Shown one piece after another: positions 8,099 through 16,517 of a stretch of 64,000 nt of DNA. Each line of letters starts with the position of its first letter. Position 1 is the first letter of the stretch. This stretch comes from Arthrobacter sp. ISL-48 (GTDB taxonomy: Bacteria; Actinomycetota; Actinomycetes; Actinomycetales; Micrococcaceae). Under the pieces are notes generated by a model. It was not told where the DNA came from. It saw only the letters and a list, made by a program, of their open reading frames with translations, and did not search any database. The DNA is taken from the NCBI RefSeq assembly GCF_018613805.1, contig NZ_JAGGPL010000018.1:248001-312000 (forward strand). The letters are read 5' to 3'. The position numbers were made by a program, and so were the translations under genes.

Positions 8099-9784
8099 TT
8101 ACAGGCCGAGTTCTTCCAGTACGGGCAGTTTCTCCCGCACCCAGGCGCGCGCTTCCGTGGCGCTGCGGGCGGAAAGGGCCAGCTTGGCCAGCTGCTGTGC
8201 TTCCGCCAGGCTGACGGTCTTCAGCACCGCTGCCACTGCGGCCAGGGATCTCGCTGTCATGGACAGGGTTGAAACCCCCAGCCCGGTGAGTACGACGGCG
8301 AGGGCGGGATCCGCAGCAGCCTCACCGCAGACGCCCACGGGTTTGTTGTTGCCTTCGGCACGTGACCCTTCAACGGTCAGGCCTACCAGGCGCAGGACGG
8401 CAGGCTGCCAGGGTGTATTCAGGTTGGCGAGCGGGCCCAGCTGGCGGTCCGCGGCCATGGCGTACTGGGTGAGGTCGTTGGTGCCCAGGCTGGCGAAGCC
8501 CACCTCGCGCAGGATGGATTCAGCGGTGAGGGCTGCGGAGGGGACCTCCACCATGACGCCCGGGTTGGTGATACCGGCCGCGGCGCACATGGAGGCGAAG
8601 TGGGCTGCCTCATCCGCCGTCGAAATCATCGGTGCCATGACCCAGACGTCCGCCTCCGAGTCCTTTTCGGCGAGCGCGATTGCCTGCAGCTGGCGTTCCA
8701 GAACGCCGGGGGTCGTGAAGTCGGTGCGGTAGCCGCGGACGCCCAGGGCCGGGTTGGGTTCGGTGGCGTCGGTCAGGAACGGCAACGGCTTGTCTGCTCC
8801 GGCGTCCAGGGTACGGAGGACCACTTTCTTGCCCGGGAACGCATCAAAGACGCCCTTGTACGCGGCGGCCTGTTCCTCAACTGTGGGCTCGGTGTCGCGC
8901 TCCAGGAAGCAGAACTCGGTGCGGAACAGGCCCACACCTTGGGCGTTGAGTGCCGCTGCGGCTATTGCGTCCTTGCCGCCGCCCACGTTGGCGAGGAGCG
9001 GAACCAGGTGGCCGTCCGCCGTCGTGCCGTTGCCGTCAAAGACCGCCAGCAGGGAGGCGTTGGTGGCCCACGCCTCCGCAGCGGCTCGCTGGTCGCCATC
9101 CGGGTTAACGCTGATGAGGCCGGCGGCACCGTCGACGTACACCTCAGTGCTGTCCGGCAGTTCGTCGACCCCTGCCGCAGCCACCACGGCCGGCAGGCCG
9201 AGGGATCGGGCGATGATGGCGGTGTGGGACTGTGGCCCCCCGCCGGCGGTGACCAGGGCCAGGACCTTTTCCGGGTCCAACGTGGCTGTGTCCGCCGGAG
9301 CCAGGTCCTCGGCCACCAGGATGAACGGGGCACTGGAGGATGGGATGCCCGGCGCGGGAACACCGCGTAGCTCGGCCACGATACGTGCCCGGACATCCAG
9401 GACGTCGGTGGCGCGCTCGGCCATGTAGCCGCCGAGGTTGTGCAGCATCTCGGCGACCGACGCTCCGGCCTCCCAGACTGCACGCTGTGCCGAGGTGCCG
9501 CGGGCGATCAGTTTGGCAGCACCCTTGATGAGCATGGTGTCCTTGGCCATGAGCGCAGTGGCTTCCAGGACAGCCTTGCCGTCCCCGGTTGCCGTTTCCG
9601 CTCGAGCCTTGAGTTGGTCATGGACGGTTCCCGCGGCTGCCTTGAGGGCGGCGGTGGCTTCCTCTGCGGAGGTGCCGGAGGCAAGCTGTTCGCCCGCCGG
9701 AGGTTCGCTGATCGGTTTGGGCATCTGCCGGATGGTGCCGATGATGCGGCCGGGGCTCACGCCTACTCCTGGGAAGTTCTGCAC
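8099..9784 (-). CDS. ptsI: Phosphoenolpyruvate-protein phosphotransferase (PTS enzyme I)
   Basis: The 561-residue enzyme takes phosphate from PEP onto a histidine and passes it to HPr. The active-site motif 'GGGPQSHTAIIARSLGLPAV' contains His187. The C-terminal PEP-binding barrel shows 'GLFRTEFCFL', 'ASLGTNDLTQYAMA' and the catalytic Cys in 'VGVCGEAAADP'. It lies upstream of ptsH on the same strand and divergent from a TetR regulator, which is followed by the mannitol permease, so a whole PTS chain is local. The start at 9784 gives the conserved MQNFPGVGVSPG opening. Length and domain order are normal. Confidence 0.96.
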   Translation of the reverse strand: MQNFPGVGVSPGRIIGTIRQMPKPISEPPAGEQLASGTSAEEATAALKAAAGTVHDQLKARAETATGDGKAVLEATALMAKDTMLIKGAAKLIARGTSAQRAVWEAGASVAEMLHNLGGYMAERATDVLDVRARIVAELRGVPAPGIPSSSAPFILVAEDLAPADTATLDPEKVLALVTAGGGPQSHTAIIARSLGLPAVVAAAGVDELPDSTEVYVDGAAGLISVNPDGDQRAAAEAWATNASLLAVFDGNGTTADGHLVPLLANVGGGKDAIAAAALNAQGVGLFRTEFCFLERDTEPTVEEQAAAYKGVFDAFPGKKVVLRTLDAGADKPLPFLTDATEPNPALGVRGYRTDFTTPGVLERQLQAIALAEKDSEADVWVMAPMISTADEAAHFASMCAAAGITNPGVMVEVPSAALTAESILREVGFASLGTNDLTQYAMAADRQLGPLANLNTPWQPAVLRLVGLTVEGSRAEGNNKPVGVCGEAAADPALAVVLTGLGVSTLSMTARSLAAVAAVLKTVSLAEAQQLAKLALSARSATEARAWVREKLPVLEELGL

Positions 9785-9892
9785 TGAAGGTCCTCATTCT
9801 CTGCCGGTAGCCAGGCCCGCCAAGGTTGTCCCGGCGCCATGCCGGGGCCCGCCGCAACCGCTGTGTGCGACGGCGGAAACGTGCCTGAAAAA

Positions 9893-9927
9893 ATTGTATG
9901 TGATCCAGTTCATATAGCAACGCTATA
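9893..9927 (-). promoter_or_regulatory. ptsI promoter overlapping a TATAGC-AAC-GCTATA operator
   Basis: On the minus strand TTGCTA (9920-9915) and TACAAT (9898-9893) are separated by 16 bases, a good primary-sigma promoter for ptsI. The perfect inverted repeat TATAGC-AAC-GCTATA occupies 9913-9927 and covers the -35 element. It also lies 18 bases before the TetR start at 9946. The layout suits repression of ptsI and self-repression by that TetR protein. Confidence 0.65.
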
Positions 9928-9945
9928 GGTGATAGGGTAGCGGCT

Positions 9946-10665
9946 ATGAGTTTGGATGGCCAGCTTCCCCCCAAAATGCGACTGCTGCGTGCGGCGGCCG
10001 AATTGCTGGCAAACTCTGCGGGGGCTCCCGTTTCAACCCGCCAGATCACCCAGCTGGCCGGGGTTACGGCGCCCACGCTGTACCACCACTTCGGTGACAA
10101 GGAAGGTCTGTTCGACGCCGTCGTCGCCGCAGGTTTTGAAGACTATGTTGCGGGCGAAAGGGATTTCGCCCCGTCCGGACATCCGCTGGTGGATATCCGG
10201 CGGATGTGGGACAACCACGTCCAGTTCGGGCTCAACCAGCCGGAACTCTACCTCGTGATGTTCGGTAACATCCGTCCTGAAAGCCGCCCCGCCATCGTTG
10301 CAGATGCCGAGGCCCTGATGGAGGAGATGCTGAACAAGGCAGCAATGGCGGGCCAGCTGAATGTCCAGCCCAGGGAAGCAGCCAGGAGTATCCTGGCCGC
10401 TAACGTGGGCGTGACCCTCATGCTGATTGCGGAACCCGCCACTGAGCGGAACCTCGAACTCTCCACCATGACCCGGGATGCCATGATCTTTGCGGTATCC
10501 GCGGAGCAAGCAGCCGGTGCCGGCCCGGATGATTCCGGGAAGTCCTCGGTGGTGGTGGCAGCGATCGCCCTGAATGCCGCACTTCAGGCGTCGCACTCGG
10601 ATCAGCTCTCCAGCTCTGAACTCAAACTCTTCCTCGAATGGCTTCACCGGATCTCGAGCACGTAA
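9946..10665 (+). CDS. TetR-family regulator of the PTS locus
   Basis: The protein has 239 residues with a TetR DNA-binding domain at the N-terminus: 'LLRAAAELLANSAGAPVSTRQITQLAGV' continuing into 'TLYHHFGDKEGLFDAVVAAGF'. The C-terminal ligand/dimer domain is not specific. It sits between ptsI (divergent) and the mannitol permease (downstream, same strand, 119-base gap). The palindrome at 9913-9927 just upstream is its likely operator, so it may coordinate general PTS components with mannitol use. That assignment rests on position and the inverted repeat, not on a recognised ortholog. Confidence 0.85.
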   Translation: MSLDGQLPPKMRLLRAAAELLANSAGAPVSTRQITQLAGVTAPTLYHHFGDKEGLFDAVVAAGFEDYVAGERDFAPSGHPLVDIRRMWDNHVQFGLNQPELYLVMFGNIRPESRPAIVADAEALMEEMLNKAAMAGQLNVQPREAARSILAANVGVTLMLIAEPATERNLELSTMTRDAMIFAVSAEQAAGAGPDDSGKSSVVVAAIALNAALQASHSDQLSSSELKLFLEWLHRISST

Positions 10666-10784
10666 TCAGCCACAAAACCAGGCGTTTCCGCCCTAGGGCG
10701 GGCGTCACCCTCTGAGCACCAGTACGTCGTCGTAAACAACGAACCATCCCTGCGGAGCAGCAGGAATCACGGTTAGGAAATCAC

Positions 10785-12827
10785 ATGGCAACAGAGACGG
10801 TTGCAAAACCCCGCACCAGCATGCGCGTTGGCGTCCAGAAGTTCGGGACGTTCCTGTCCGGCATGATCATGCCCAACATCGGGGCGTTTATCGCCTGGGG
10901 CCTCATCACCGCCCTCTTCATCGAGAAGGGCTGGATCCCGGTCCCTCAACTCGGTGGATTCGACGTCGACGCTGCCGGCAAGCCGAACGTGGGCCTCGTT
11001 GGCCCCATGATCACCTACCTGCTGCCGCTCCTGATCGCCTACACCGGGGGCAGGATGGTCTATGACGTCCGCGGCGGCGTGGTCGGTGCCATTGGCACCA
11101 TGGGCGTCATTGTTGGTGCCGGTATCCCGATGTTCATCGGTGCCATGATCATGGGACCCCTCGGCGGCTGGACCATGAAGAAGATCGACTCCCTTTGGGA
11201 CGGCAAGATCCGTCCTGGCTTCGAGATGCTGGTGAACAACTTCTCCGCCGGTATCTGGGGCGCATTGCTGGCCATGCTGGGCTTCTATGGGATTGCTCCG
11301 CTGGTCCAGGCTTTCAGTGCGGGAGCCGGCAATGTGGTCCAGTTCCTGGTCAACAACGGCCTACTGCCCCTGACCAGCATCTTCATTGAGCCGGCCAAGG
11401 TGCTGTTCCTTAACAACGCCATCAACCACGGCGTGCTGACCCCGTTAGGTATCCAGCAGTCCCTGGACCAGGGCAAGTCCATCCTGTTCCTGCTCGAAGC
11501 CAACCCGGGCCCGGGACTTGGACTTCTGCTCGCCTATATGTTCTTTGGCCGCGGGGTCGCTAAGGCTTCGGCTCCCGGCGCGGCCCTCATCCACTTTTTC
11601 GGTGGCATCCACGAGATCTACTTCCCGTATGTCCTGATGCGCCCGCTGCTGATTCTCGCAACGATCGCGGGCGGCATGACCGGCATTGCCACCCTGGCCA
11701 TCACCAACTCCGGCCTCGTGGCGCCGGCGGCCCCGGGATCCATCTTCGCCGTGCTGGCTCAGACTTCACGTGACAGCTATCTCGGCGTGATCCTCTCGGT
11801 CCTCCTCGCCACCCTCGTTTCGTTCCTCGTCGCTTCGGTGATCCTGAAGGCCACGCACCACAGTGACGAGAGCGATCTCGGTGATGCCACCAGCCGCATG
11901 GAAGCCATGAAGGGAAAGAAGAGCTCCGTCTCCTCTGTCCTGACCGGTGCCGGTGCAGGTGCAGGTGCAGGTGCCGGTGCCGCTGGCGCGGGTGCCGGCG
12001 GCGGGGTAGGAACGGCAGTGCTGACAGGACCAGTCCGCAACGTTGTGTTCGCCTGCGACGCCGGCATGGGCTCCAGCGCGATGGGCGCGTCTGTGCTGCG
12101 GAACAAGATCAGGGCAGCCGGCTTCCCCGACGTCAAGGTCACCAACGCCTCTATCGCCAACCTCGACGACACCTACGACGTGGTCATTACCCACCAGGAC
12201 CTGACCGAGCGGGCCAAGCCCAGGACCTCAAGCGCCGTGCACTACTCCGTGGACAACTTCATGAGCAGCCCGAAGTACGACGAGGTTCTTGAGCTCGTCA
12301 TGCAGAGCAACGCTCCGGAAGCCGCCGCAGGCACCGTGACCCCGGAGAACGTCGAGGCTGCGGCCGGCCAAGGCGCCCACGCCGCCGTCGGGCGTTCTGA
12401 CATCCTGGCGTCCGACAGTGTGATCCTCAACGGCACAGCAACCACCCGCGACGCCGCAATCGACGAGGCTGGCCGGCTCCTGCTGGCACGCGGTGCCGTG
12501 GACGAGGGCTACGTCGCCGCGATGCACGAGCGGGAGGAATCCGTCTCCACCTACATGGGCAGTTATCTGGCCATCCCGCACGGCACCAACGCTGCGAAGG
12601 ACCACATCAAGAAGTCCGCGGTATCCGTGATCCGCTACCCGGACGGCATCGACTGGAACGGCAAGCAGGTCAAGTTCGTGGTGGGCGTGGCCGGCATCAA
12701 TAACGAGCACCTCCACATCCTGTCCTCCATCGCCAAGGTCTTCACCAACAAGGCCCAGGTGGCACAGCTGGAAGCGGCGACGTCCGTGGACGAAGTGCTG
12801 GAGCTGTTCGGAAAGGTCAACGCGTAG
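10785..12827 (+). CDS. mtlA: PTS mannitol transporter EIICBA
   Basis: The 680-residue fusion imports and phosphorylates D-mannitol. The IIC membrane domain (residues about 10-350) includes '[16 protein letters not shown]' and the 'NPGPGLG' and '[14 protein letters not shown]' signatures. The IIB domain has the phosphocysteine in '[14 protein letters not shown]' (Cys424). The IIA domain has the phosphohistidine in 'YLAIPHGTN' (His599). A low-complexity Gly/Ala linker around residues 388-407 joins IIC to IIB. AGGAAA precedes the ATG. The stop codon overlaps the next start as TAGTG, so dehydrogenase translation is coupled. Phosphate comes through the local enzyme I and HPr. Confidence 0.95.
   Translation: MATETVAKPRTSMRVGVQKFGTFLSGMIMPNIGAFIAWGLITALFIEKGWIPVPQLGGFDVDAAGKPNVGLVGPMITYLLPLLIAYTGGRMVYDVRGGVVGAIGTMGVIVGAGIPMFIGAMIMGPLGGWTMKKIDSLWDGKIRPGFEMLVNNFSAGIWGALLAMLGFYGIAPLVQAFSAGAGNVVQFLVNNGLLPLTSIFIEPAKVLFLNNAINHGVLTPLGIQQSLDQGKSILFLLEANPGPGLGLLLAYMFFGRGVAKASAPGAALIHFFGGIHEIYFPYVLMRPLLILATIAGGMTGIATLAITNSGLVAPAAPGSIFAVLAQTSRDSYLGVILSVLLATLVSFLVASVILKATHHSDESDLGDATSRMEAMKGKKSSVSSVLTGAGAGAGAGAGAAGAGAGGGVGTAVLTGPVRNVVFACDAGMGSSAMGASVLRNKIRAAGFPDVKVTNASIANLDDTYDVVITHQDLTERAKPRTSSAVHYSVDNFMSSPKYDEVLELVMQSNAPEAAAGTVTPENVEAAAGQGAHAAVGRSDILASDSVILNGTATTRDAAIDEAGRLLLARGAVDEGYVAAMHEREESVSTYMGSYLAIPHGTNAAKDHIKKSAVSVIRYPDGIDWNGKQVKFVVGVAGINNEHLHILSSIAKVFTNKAQVAQLEAATSVDEVLELFGKVNA
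11946..12003 (+). repeat. Hexanucleotide-like repeat encoding a Gly-Ala linker
   Basis: About nine tandem GGTGCM-type units (GGTGCC, GGTGCA, GGTGCA and variants) encode alternating Gly-Ala between the IIC and IIB domains of the mannitol permease. The frame is kept. Such a microsatellite can change length by whole units without breaking the protein. Confidence 0.8.
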
Positions 12828-13990
12828 TGAAGGCTGTACATTTCGGAGCCGGCAACATCGGCCGCGGGTTCGTCGGGCTGCTGCTGCATCAGGCCGGGTA
12901 TGAGGTGGTTTTCGCCGACGTAGCAGAGGCACTCATCGCCCAACTTGCCGCGGCGGACAGCTACGCCGTCCACGAGGTGGGGGAGAACCCAACAGTGCGT
13001 ACAGTGGAGAACTTCCGGGCGCTGAATTCCGCCCTCCAGGAGGCCGAGCTGGTGGCGGAAATCGCGACGGCGGACATCGTCACCACCGCCGTCGGGCCGC
13101 ACATCCTGAAGTTCGTGGCACCGGCCATCACCAGGGGCATCGCCGCACGCGACACCGCCCTGGCGCCGCTGCAGGTGATGGCCTGCGAGAACGCCATCAA
13201 CGCCACGGACATCCTGCGCCAGGAAGTCGCTGGATGCTGGGATGACGCCGCCGGTTCCCTGGACTCCCTGGCGGTCTTTGCCAACACCGCCGTGGACCGG
13301 ATCGTACCCAACCAGGAAGACGGGCAGGGCCTGGACGTCACGGTGGAGACCTTCTACGAGTGGGTCATCGACCGCACGCCCTTCGGCGGGGCGGCGCCGG
13401 TGATCCCCGGGGTGACGTTCGTGGACGAGCTCTCGCCATATATCGAGCGGAAGCTCTTCACCGTGAACACGGGCCACGCAGCCGCGGCGTATTTCGGGTT
13501 CGAGGCTGGCCTGGAGAAGCTTTCAGATGCCATGGCCGATCAGGATGTTGCCGAAGACGTAAGGTCAGTCCTTGAGGAGACCAAGCAGCTCCTGGTTGCC
13601 AAACACGGCTTCAACAACGAGGAACAGGAAGCCTACGTCCAGAAGATCCTAGTCCGGTTCTCCAACCCGCACTTGCCGGACACCGTGAACCGGGTGGGCC
13701 GCGCCCCGCTGCGGAAGCTTGGCCGCAATGAGCGGTTCATCGGCCCGGCCGCGGAACTTGCCGAACGAGGCATTGTGCCGGAGGCGCTCCTGGGCGCCAT
13801 CGCCGCAGCCCTGCGCTTCAATGACCCAGCCGACGCCGAGGCCACGGAACTGGCACAGATCCTGGCATCCTCCAGCCCGGCCGACGCCACGGCGCAGATT
13901 ACAGGCCTCGCTCCGGAGCATCCCCTCTTCGAAGCCGTGTCCACGCTGGTGGAGGAACGCCAGGCGGAAGGCGCCAAGACTCCAGCCTGA
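12827..13990 (+). CDS. mtlD: Mannitol-1-phosphate 5-dehydrogenase
   Basis: The 387-residue enzyme converts mannitol-1-phosphate to fructose-6-phosphate with NAD. The N-terminal '[17 protein letters not shown]' is the family Rossmann motif, and the conserved catalytic region '[16 protein letters not shown]' is present around residues 208-223. The start is GTG at 12827, sharing its first G with the permease TAG stop. Length equals that of known MtlD proteins. It forms an operon with mtlA and completes mannitol entry to glycolysis. Repeat units and a hairpin follow the stop. Confidence 0.96.
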   Translation: MKAVHFGAGNIGRGFVGLLLHQAGYEVVFADVAEALIAQLAAADSYAVHEVGENPTVRTVENFRALNSALQEAELVAEIATADIVTTAVGPHILKFVAPAITRGIAARDTALAPLQVMACENAINATDILRQEVAGCWDDAAGSLDSLAVFANTAVDRIVPNQEDGQGLDVTVETFYEWVIDRTPFGGAAPVIPGVTFVDELSPYIERKLFTVNTGHAAAAYFGFEAGLEKLSDAMADQDVAEDVRSVLEETKQLLVAKHGFNNEEQEAYVQKILVRFSNPHLPDTVNRVGRAPLRKLGRNERFIGPAAELAERGIVPEALLGAIAAALRFNDPADAEATELAQILASSSPADATAQITGLAPEHPLFEAVSTLVEERQAEGAKTPA

Positions 13991-14003
13991 CCGCTTTCCC
14001 TCG

Positions 14004-14052
14004 AACCCTCCCGCAGGTCCTGCAGCTTTTCGGGAAACCCTCGCGCAGGTCC
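14004..14052. repeat. 32-bp intergenic repeat, two diverged units
   Basis: AACCCTCCCGCAGGTCC (14004-14020) recurs as AACCCTCGCGCAGGTCC (14036-14052), exactly 32 bases apart. Period, CCCTC-GCAG-TCC core and TTTTC middle all match the forward units at 2089-2152. Both clusters lie just after a gene's 3' end. Confidence 0.75.
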
Positions 14053-14055
14053 ACA

Positions 14056-14090
14056 ACGACGCCGGTACTCACCATGTGTGCCGGCGTCGT
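14056..14090 (+). terminator. Hairpin terminator of the mannitol operon
   Basis: ACGACGCCGG (14056-14065) pairs perfectly with CCGGCGTCGT (14081-14090) around a 15-base loop. It lies 66 bases after the mtlD stop and directly beyond the repeat pair. Confidence 0.7.
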
Positions 14091-14367
14091 GCCTTGTGTC
14101 TTCGATCCTGGCTCTCATGCCTTTGTATCTTTTCCGTCCCCTTGTCTGCGGGCCCAGTAGGCTTCGAGTCATGTGTGCCGTCCTCATGGCCACGGGCGGC
14201 GGCTTTGAGACGGCTGACGCTTGATTGAACCGGCTAGAAGGACGTGCGGGTGCTTGTGCTGTGTTGGCAGGCGGGCGCACAATGACGGTCTATTGGCCGG
14301 TTGGTTTGGGGGTTTCCGCGTTGCGGTCATCCGTCCGGCCCTGAACATGCGAGGTGTTTGATGGCTA
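14091..14367. other. Non-coding stretch before the glycine-rich gene
   Basis: I see no convincing coding frame here. Together with the repeats and hairpin it makes a 377-base gap. The last part presumably carries the promoter of the gene at 14368, but no strong -35/-10 pair stands out. Two short related runs (TTGATTGAACCGG near 14221, TATTGGCCGGTTGG near 14292) were noted without assigning a role. Confidence 0.4.
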
Positions 14368-15222
14368 GTGGCGGATGAATCTGGCGATGACATGGTGGTG
14401 GGGAGGACAAACGTTAGCGAGGAGCGAACGCTTCTTTTGGCCAGCAATGGCGAGAACGCACCGGGCGGATACGTCGAAGATTTCGTGCTGCACGTGTCCA
14501 CTAAGGATGACAAGGTCCTGGTGGGAACGTCCCACGGCGTGGATGGTATTCACGCCAAGGGCACGGTGTCCTTCCCAACGGGTGGGGCCATTGGTACCAT
14601 TCCGGCTGGCAACGGCGTCATCGCTCAAGGACTCAACGGCGCGGTTGGGTATGTGCACCAGGCCGGGCGGGATAAGACGTTGGAGGGTTCTGTTGGTGCA
14701 GGGTTACTGGGAGTAGGTGGTGATGGAGCCGCCGGCGTGTTCGGTTCCGGACATAACGGTGTCGTTGGGTACGAACAAGCCACCCCCCGCGATGTTGCCT
14801 TCGAAACGGCTCAAAAGGCTGGGGTGCTGGGACGCGGCGAAACAGGTGTCAGCGGGGACGGCGCGAACGGGCCCGGAGTGTTCGGCAGAGGGGGCCCTGG
14901 CGTCCACGGCCTCTCCAGCACCGGCCCCGGGTTGCTGGGCGATGGCCAAACAGGCGTGAACGCGACCGGGCAGGCAGGGCCAGGGCTGTTAGCTTCCTCG
15001 CCGGTAGAGCAGGGCGCCGTCCTGGAATCGCGGCGAATGGCTCAACTTCTCCTGGTTCCGCTGCGCATCGAAAACCCGCTGTCCCTTAAACAGTCGACCG
15101 CTGGGGAGTTATTGACGACTGTTTGGGTAGACCGGGAGCAACGCGATATCGAGATCACGAGCCTTTGGTTCTGCACGGTCGGGGGCGACCCGACGGAAGC
15201 TAACTGGGTGAAACTGGCTTAG
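14368..15222 (+). CDS. Glycine-rich repeat protein of unknown function
   Basis: The frame has 284 residues with a GTG start at 14368 (GAGG about 13 bases upstream; an internal Met at residue 9 is an alternative). The N-terminal quarter is mixed ('LLASNGENAPGGYVEDFVLHV'). From about residue 55 to 215 it consists of degenerate repeats of the type GVxGxGxxG, for example 'GVLGRGETGVSGDG', 'GPGVFGRGGPGVHGLS' and 'GPGLLGDGQTGVNATG'. A distinct C-terminal domain of about 70 residues follows ('MAQLLLVPLRIENPLSL'). No signal peptide or membrane helix is visible. Spacing of Gly and Val suggests a beta-helix or fibre-like fold, which is inference only. Confidence 0.7.
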   Translation: MADESGDDMVVGRTNVSEERTLLLASNGENAPGGYVEDFVLHVSTKDDKVLVGTSHGVDGIHAKGTVSFPTGGAIGTIPAGNGVIAQGLNGAVGYVHQAGRDKTLEGSVGAGLLGVGGDGAAGVFGSGHNGVVGYEQATPRDVAFETAQKAGVLGRGETGVSGDGANGPGVFGRGGPGVHGLSSTGPGLLGDGQTGVNATGQAGPGLLASSPVEQGAVLESRRMAQLLLVPLRIENPLSLKQSTAGELLTTVWVDREQRDIEITSLWFCTVGGDPTEANWVKLA

Positions 15223-15223
15223 T

Positions 15224-15367
15224 TCACTGGAAAGTGGCTTTCAATCTCGGTAGCAGGTCCATTTCAGCAGGGACCTTGGCCATGACCAGCGACCCGCGTT
15301 TTGCGGCGGCCTTCAGATCAACCCCGTAACCACTGATCTGGACACGGTCCCCGCTGATGAAGGTCAC
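15224..15367 (-). CDS. Short hypothetical ORF, possible gene remnant
   Basis: From a GTG at 15367 the frame gives 47 residues beginning VTFISGDRVQISGYGVDLKA and ending LLPRLKATFQ. The composition looks protein-like (alternating beta pattern, then a Lys-rich helix). The frame stays open upstream to 15577 but becomes Arg/Pro-rich and overlaps the acetyltransferase start, so only the terminal part is credible. It converges on the glycine-rich gene with two bases between stops. It may be the end of a decayed gene. Low confidence. Confidence 0.3.
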   Translation of the reverse strand: MTFISGDRVQISGYGVDLKAAAKRGSLVMAKVPAEMDLLPRLKATFQ

Positions 15368-15509
15368 TTCTCTGGTTCGCGCCGCTCTGAGCCCGAGAAC
15401 AGTTTCAGGGTCTTGCGCCTCTGACCGGATCCGGCCGTGCCGCGGCGTCCGTCCTGGGGTGTGGAATGCTGGTTCAGTGACCCAGAACCAAGTTGCCCGC
15501 ACCCCTTTG

Positions 15510-15998
15510 ATGACCTCCGACGTCGACGGCGGGACCTTCCGCCTCCGGCACGCTTCGCCGGCCGATCTGCCAGCCATTGTGGGACTGCTCGCGGACGACT
15601 CCCTCGGCGCCGCGCGCGAAAGCGGCGAGGATCTGGCTCCCTATGAAAAGGCGTTTAAAGCGATCGACGCCGATCCTTCCCACCTTCTGGCTGTCGGCGA
15701 ACTGGTTCCGGCCAGCGTGGACTCCGGTTCTGTGGTCGCGACGTTCCAGCTGACTTTCCTGCCGGGCATCTCGCGGCGCGGTTCCTGGCGCTCGCAGATC
15801 GAGGGCGTCCGGGTGGCCGGCAGCCTTCGCGGCCAGGGCATTGGCAATCTGATGGTTCAGTGGGCCATCGACGAGTCCAGGCGCCGCGGTTGCACTCTCA
15901 TGCAGCTGACCACGCACAAGACGCGGACGGATGCCCACCGGTTCTATGAGCGGCTGGGCTTTGACGCTAGCCACGAAGGAATGAAGCTCCTTCTCTGA
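15510..15998 (+). CDS. GNAT-family N-acetyltransferase
   Basis: The protein has 162 residues from ATG 15510. The acetyl-CoA binding motif A reads 'IEGVRVAGSLRGQGIGNLMVQWAI' around residues 97-120, with the R-G-Q-G-I-G loop. The C-terminal 'TTHKTRTDAHRFYERLGF' is typical of small-molecule or amino-acid acetyltransferases. A longer in-frame extension to 15357 lacks family character. The substrate is unknown. It lies just upstream of a MarR regulator and efflux pump, so a detoxifying role is possible but not shown. Confidence 0.85.
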   Translation: MTSDVDGGTFRLRHASPADLPAIVGLLADDSLGAARESGEDLAPYEKAFKAIDADPSHLLAVGELVPASVDSGSVVATFQLTFLPGISRRGSWRSQIEGVRVAGSLRGQGIGNLMVQWAIDESRRRGCTLMQLTTHKTRTDAHRFYERLGFDASHEGMKLLL

Positions 15999-16001
15999 TT
16001 C

Positions 16002-16038
16002 TTGACCGTTAGGTAGCCTAACTGTTAGGCTGCCTAAC
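16002..16038 (+). promoter_or_regulatory. marR promoter with twin GTTAGG-NN-CCTAAC operators
   Basis: GTTAGG-TAG-CCTAAC (16008-16022) and GTTAGG-CTG-CCTAAC (16024-16038) are two nearly identical perfect palindromes 16 bases apart. TTGACC (16002-16007) and TAGGCT (16026-16031), 18 bases apart, overlap them. The second palindrome ends one base before the ATG at 16040, leaving no room for a ribosome site. A leaderless mRNA controlled by its own MarR product fits this layout. Confidence 0.75.
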
Positions 16039-16039
16039 G

Positions 16040-16489
16040 ATGAATACTTCCGAACAGCACAACAGGGCGCTTCAGGCGCTCGCCCGCGATTTCCGCGAGG
16101 CCCTCCGCCACGGCGTTTACCTGGTCCGGCGCCTGGATGCCGACGGCGAACTCAGTGCGGCCCAGCTCAGCACGCTGAAGATGCTTCTTGACGACGGCAT
16201 CCGGGTCGGGGAGATTGCCAGGAATTTGGGCGTCAAGGTGCCCAGCGCGACCGAGCAGATCATCAAACTCGAGCGGGCAGGGCTCGCCCGGCGGGAGCCG
16301 GATCCGGACGACTCCCGAGCCGTGCGCGTGATCCTCACAGCCGAAGGCCGGGCCGCCGTCGACTCTGCGAATGAGCGGCGCAATGCCGTCATGGCGGGCA
16401 TCCTCAGCTCCCTCAGCGACCAGGATCGTCGCGCCCTGGCAGCTGCCCTCCCTGTCATCGACAAGATCAACACCACCTTTCAGAACTGA
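16040..16489 (+). CDS. MarR-family transcriptional regulator
   Basis: The protein has 149 residues with the winged-helix MarR fold: 'LSAAQLSTLKMLLDDGIRVGEIARNLG' then 'VPSATEQIIKLERAGLARREPDPDDSRAVRVILTAEGRA', where D-D-S-R is the wing signature. The ATG lies immediately after two operator palindromes. The downstream exporter gene begins 28 bases after the stop and is likely co-transcribed, so the regulator probably represses both until a toxic ligand binds. Confidence 0.93.
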   Translation: MNTSEQHNRALQALARDFREALRHGVYLVRRLDADGELSAAQLSTLKMLLDDGIRVGEIARNLGVKVPSATEQIIKLERAGLARREPDPDDSRAVRVILTAEGRAAVDSANERRNAVMAGILSSLSDQDRRALAAALPVIDKINTTFQN

Positions 16490-16517
16490 TCCAGCACCTC
16501 CCTTAGGAGCATCTTCC

